Made by a program: the position numbers and the translations under genes. Below, piece after piece: positions 61,756 through 64,000 of a DNA stretch of 64,000 bases (positions are counted from its first letter, which is position 1; every line of letters begins with the position of its first letter). The stretch is from CBIHON01 sp966211965. Lineage in GTDB: Bacteria > Pseudomonadota > Gammaproteobacteria > Burkholderiales > Burkholderiaceae_D. The notes beneath the pieces were generated by a model. The model saw nothing but the letters and a program-made list of their open reading frames with translations. It had not been told where the DNA came from and searched no databases. Location of the stretch: the NCBI GenBank assembly GCA_966211965.1, contig CBIHON010000023.1:1-64000 (forward strand). The letters run 5' to 3'.

Positions 61756-62145
61756 TGTCCTGTTTATGAGATAGGAGCCGGTAACGTCTTACTGCCTGTT
61801 TGAAAATGAAATTGCTCAGTTTTTTCTGGCAATCTTCTGCCAATCTACGAGCTCAACGCGCAAGAACATTGCCCTCATCTGGTTTAATTTTTTGCAGCGC
61901 TTGCGTCGAAAACGCATTTTCAAACAGGCTCTAGTATCCAACCGTTAAGCTTCCCGGCATTTGACTTTCCGCATGACGACGGCGAAATATCTTGAGTGTG
62001 TACTTAACTCGATTCTATTCATTTGCGAAATGCTTACCAATTTTTCGTAGGGTGGGTAAAACCCGCGCTGTCTATGCCGAGACGGCACAGTGCGGGTTTT
62101 ACCCACCCTACGGAAATCGGTAATTTTTACGCGAATGCCAATAGA
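61756..62145. other. Intergenic region with a hairpin repeat
   Basis: A 390-base gap on the minus-strand side between the chimeric exported protein and the GT-C gene. No gene recognised. It contains the 21-bp inverted repeat at 62046-62112. Confidence 0.5.
62046..62112. repeat. Hairpin repeat with 21-bp perfect arms
   Basis: CGTAGGGTGGGTAAAACCCG (plus one C) at 62046-62066 is the exact reverse complement of 62092-62112, around a 25-base loop. Similarity extends outward (TTACC-A/G-ATTT on both sides). GTAGGGTGGG-type palindromes of this kind are dispersed in many bacterial genomes as small non-coding repeats. Here it could also terminate transcription after the chimeric gene. Confidence 0.85.
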
Positions 62146-63405
62146 TCAATACAGCGGCGTACAGCTATTCTTCCGCAGTATCTCGGCCCACCCGAGAGCG
62201 CCGCGGGCCACGTCGAAGTCAAGCATGTGCTTGTTGAATACATTGACGACATTGCCAAGGACCGCCGGATCAAAATCCGCGAGATCGATCCAGTCGTAGC
62301 CCACTGATACGCGCTCGTAATTATTCGTCGATAAAGATACGCCGTTAATATCCGGTGCGACGTCGGAGATCTCCGGGCGGCTGTCGATGATTTTACTTTT
62401 CAAGGTGACAGCCAGCTTCCTCATGTCTGCATCCGTCAACCCGCCCACGTTGAATTTTCTGGCCGCAACCAGAAAGGATATATCGACATGCCCATGATTG
62501 GTATCTTCCCACCCATAGCCTGGACGGCCCCCTTCGTAGCGCCAGAGATAGCCATCATTAACGACCTGCGCAAACTTCAAGAAGTAGTTTGCCGCCTTGT
62601 CAGCCTTGTAGAGATACGCCGCAGGGGGCGTCTGCCCCTTCATCCGGTATACGCGATCCATCAAGAGCAGCGCTTTTGCCATAGACGCGCCCTGATTGAA
62701 CATCAGCAGCGCATCGCTACCGCAAAGACTTTCACCATCGGCACCGCAGGAAGCGTAAATATAGAAACTGGCATCGAGTATCGGAGAATGATCGACCCAT
62801 CTGTAGTCGTACATTTTGACCGCGCGCTCTGCCCTGGCCAGGTAGATCTCCGCCTTTGGCCGATAAGCGGCAAATCGCGGGTCCTTATACACCGTATAGA
62901 CGAAATGCATGATCGCCTGCGTCACTTGAGCGGTGCCGAGTTGATCATACAGAGGTGCGAGCCCCCATCCGCCGCGAGGATTTTCGACGGCCAGCATATG
63001 ATCGATCGAGGTCACGGCTCGATCGAGATACTTGGCGTCGCCATAGGTTGCCGCCATCGATACATATGCCCGTATCCAGTAATACAAGGTCCACGCCAAA
63101 TCGCCTCCGTCATTACTAAGATCTGGAACCGTATTGCCATAGGGTGTGATGAAATGCGCGTCCCATGCCGCTTGGCTGCCGATCGTCGGCTTGACCGGGC
63201 TGCCGGTGCACGAGGGAGGCGGTGCGGTATCGGCGGCGGCGTTCACATCCTTCCCGGTTCGACGTGCGGTGCTATTGCCATCGCCATAAAATGCGCCGCC
63301 GCTTCTCCAGGCGCCGATCGTCTCATTGTAGAGTCGAAAAGCCAGGTCTTGGCTCAGGATATTTGCCGTAGTCACAAGCAATGCGAAAAGTATGTAAAAA
63401 ATCAT
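62146..63405 (-). CDS. Chimeric exported protein of unknown function with a GtrA-derived N-terminus
   Basis: A 419-residue protein. The first 26 residues (IFYILFALLVTTANILSQDL then AFRLY) are almost the same as the start of the GtrA protein encoded at 59690-60085 and would act as a signal anchor. The rest, from about residue 27, is a soluble domain rich in aromatic residues: GDLAWTLYYWIRAYVSMAAT, AVENPRGGWGLAPLYDQLGT, VVNDGYLWRYEGGRPGYGWE. Its helical repeats recall alpha/alpha-toroid glycan-active enzymes (lyases, epimerases, glycosidases), but I cannot place it in a family. Its context in an arabinofuranose/exopolysaccharide region suggests a periplasmic or surface glycan enzyme. Confidence 0.7.
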   Translation of the reverse strand: MIFYILFALLVTTANILSQDLAFRLYNETIGAWRSGGAFYGDGNSTARRTGKDVNAAADTAPPPSCTGSPVKPTIGSQAAWDAHFITPYGNTVPDLSNDGGDLAWTLYYWIRAYVSMAATYGDAKYLDRAVTSIDHMLAVENPRGGWGLAPLYDQLGTAQVTQAIMHFVYTVYKDPRFAAYRPKAEIYLARAERAVKMYDYRWVDHSPILDASFYIYASCGADGESLCGSDALLMFNQGASMAKALLLMDRVYRMKGQTPPAAYLYKADKAANYFLKFAQVVNDGYLWRYEGGRPGYGWEDTNHGHVDISFLVAARKFNVGGLTDADMRKLAVTLKSKIIDSRPEISDVAPDINGVSLSTNNYERVSVGYDWIDLADFDPAVLGNVVNVFNKHMLDFDVARGALGWAEILRKNSCTPLY

Positions 63406-63479
63406 TTGGCCTCACGCTCTTAGTTTGATGATTGTCAATTCTAATAAGCCGTCAAAATCGTAGGCTTGATAATTATCAT
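63341..63479. repeat. Direct repeat copy 2: gtrA-like 5' end and upstream region
   Basis: The second copy of the segment described at 60021-60158, here supplying the promoter, start codon and first 26 codons of the chimeric gene and lying directly before the divergent UbiA-family gene. Confidence 0.85.
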
Positions 63480-63499
63480 TTCTGGTGGCGGATTTTCAA

Positions 63500-64000
63500 A
63501 TGGATGCTCTAAGGATACGGCACTCGGCAGCGGATCAGATGCTGGGTCTGATCAAGCTGATGCGCCCCAAGCAATGGATCAAGAACGGCTTTGTTTTCGC
63601 GCCTTTGCTATTTACGGGAGAATTTCTCAATCTGGGTTGGATTAATGCCTCCATGTTCGCGGCGCTGTTATTCTGCATCGCTTCGTCGGCAACCTATGTG
63701 ATCAACGATATCAGCGATATAGAACGCGATCGCCGGCACGAAAAGAAATCGAAAACCCGTCCTCTTGCCGCCGGGATTATTACCGTCCCGATGGCTCTCG
63801 GACTGCTGGCGTTTCTCTATGGCTTGCTGATATGGGGCTGGTTCATCGCGCCGAAGGTGGGATGGGTCATTCTCAGTTATCTTCTTCTCAACCTGGCTTA
63901 TACCTTCGTTCTGAAGCACCAACCTGTTCTCGATATTTTTTCTATTGCATTGGGATTTGTCTTGCGCGTGTACTGTGGCGCGGTCGCGTTGTCCGTACCG
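63500..64000 (+). CDS. UbiA-family polyprenyl-phosphate phosphoribosyltransferase-like protein (partial)
   Basis: The first 167 codons of a membrane prenyltransferase; the 3' end is beyond the window. It starts MDALRIRH. LIKLMRPKQWIKNGFVFAPL is the family start, and SATYVINDISDIERDRRHEK contains the first Mg-binding NDxxDxxxD motif, followed by SKTRPLAAGIITVPMALGLL. This type matches the decaprenyl-phosphate phosphoribosyltransferase group (Rv3806c), which joins PRPP to a polyprenyl phosphate and so makes the DprE1 substrate precursor. It is transcribed divergently from the chimeric gene, and no strong ribosome binding site is visible. Quinone or heme prenyltransferase roles are less likely given the neighbours. 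Confidence 0.85.
   Translation, partial: MDALRIRHSAADQMLGLIKLMRPKQWIKNGFVFAPLLFTGEFLNLGWINASMFAALLFCIASSATYVINDISDIERDRRHEKKSKTRPLAAGIITVPMALGLLAFLYGLLIWGWFIAPKVGWVILSYLLLNLAYTFVLKHQPVLDIFSIALGFVLRVYCGAVALSVP

Noticed and set aside
62488..63423. 311-codon plus-strand open frame opposite the chimeric exported protein
   Set aside because: No family match. The minus strand has a gtrA-like start and coherent protein composition, so this is a shadow.

Overview
The window looks like a chromosomal segment of a betaproteobacterium in the Burkholderiales, most likely Oxalobacteraceae (Herbaspirillum/Herminiimonas/Collimonas-like). This is an inference from moderately high GC, a glutathione-dependent formaldehyde pathway, a secreted PHB-depolymerase-like protein, a Crp/Fnr regulator and the style of the exopolysaccharide locus. 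No tRNA, rRNA or CRISPR array was seen.

Left part (1-23.9 kb): housekeeping and accessory genes mixed with gene debris. It holds a VOC protein, remnants of a DGC-domain gene, a ThDP-decarboxylase and a GGDEF gene, a DUF1353 protein, the frmA-fghA formaldehyde pair, an FMN reductase and a PHB-depolymerase-like protein. A hybrid histidine kinase and its convergent LuxR-type regulator are both frameshifted, the kinase by a 10-bp tandem duplication and the regulator at an 8-nt G tract. A chimeric patatin-remnant/GGDEF/EAL protein follows, then CBS, phosphoribosyltransferase and dienelactone-hydrolase genes and cysE. Between 14.5 and 20.5 kb lies a BigR-type (per)sulfide-response module: an RND adaptor and pump, a DUF2892 protein, a Blh-like metallo-hydrolase and the BigR-like repressor. 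A PAP2 protein, a small putative regulator, a Crp/Fnr regulator and an orphan NarL-type regulator with an unusual acidic pocket close this part.

Middle part (24.1-56.2 kb): a Wzx/Wzy-type exopolysaccharide locus. It has the initiating phosphoglycosyltransferase (WcaJ-like), GDP-mannose and GDP-fucose synthesis (manC, gmd, fcl), a flippase, a GT2, a Wzy-like polymerase, a PQQ-type sugar dehydrogenase lipoprotein, an SGNH acyltransferase, two paralogous BioF2-like acyltransferases, a double-length GT4-GT4 protein, ugd, a polysaccharide deacetylase, wza, wzc and a GMC oxidoreductase. Inserted in it are an SQR-like flavoprotein with its own ArsR regulator, a decayed IS3-family element and a PAS-GAF-GGDEF-EAL protein.

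Right part (56.4-64 kb): a tightly coupled minus-strand operon gtrA-dprE1-dprE2-GT87, a GT-C membrane glycosyltransferase, a chimeric exported protein whose first 26 residues derive from a duplicated gtrA start, and a divergent UbiA-family prenyltransferase cut by the window end. The gene set and order mirror the mycobacterial decaprenylphosphoryl-arabinose genes (Rv3789-Rv3790-Rv3791-arabinosyltransferase, plus Rv3805c/Rv3806c). The best inference is a Gram-negative polyprenyl-phosphate-D-arabinofuranose pathway that decorates the exopolysaccharide or another surface glycan. This is the most notable system in the window.
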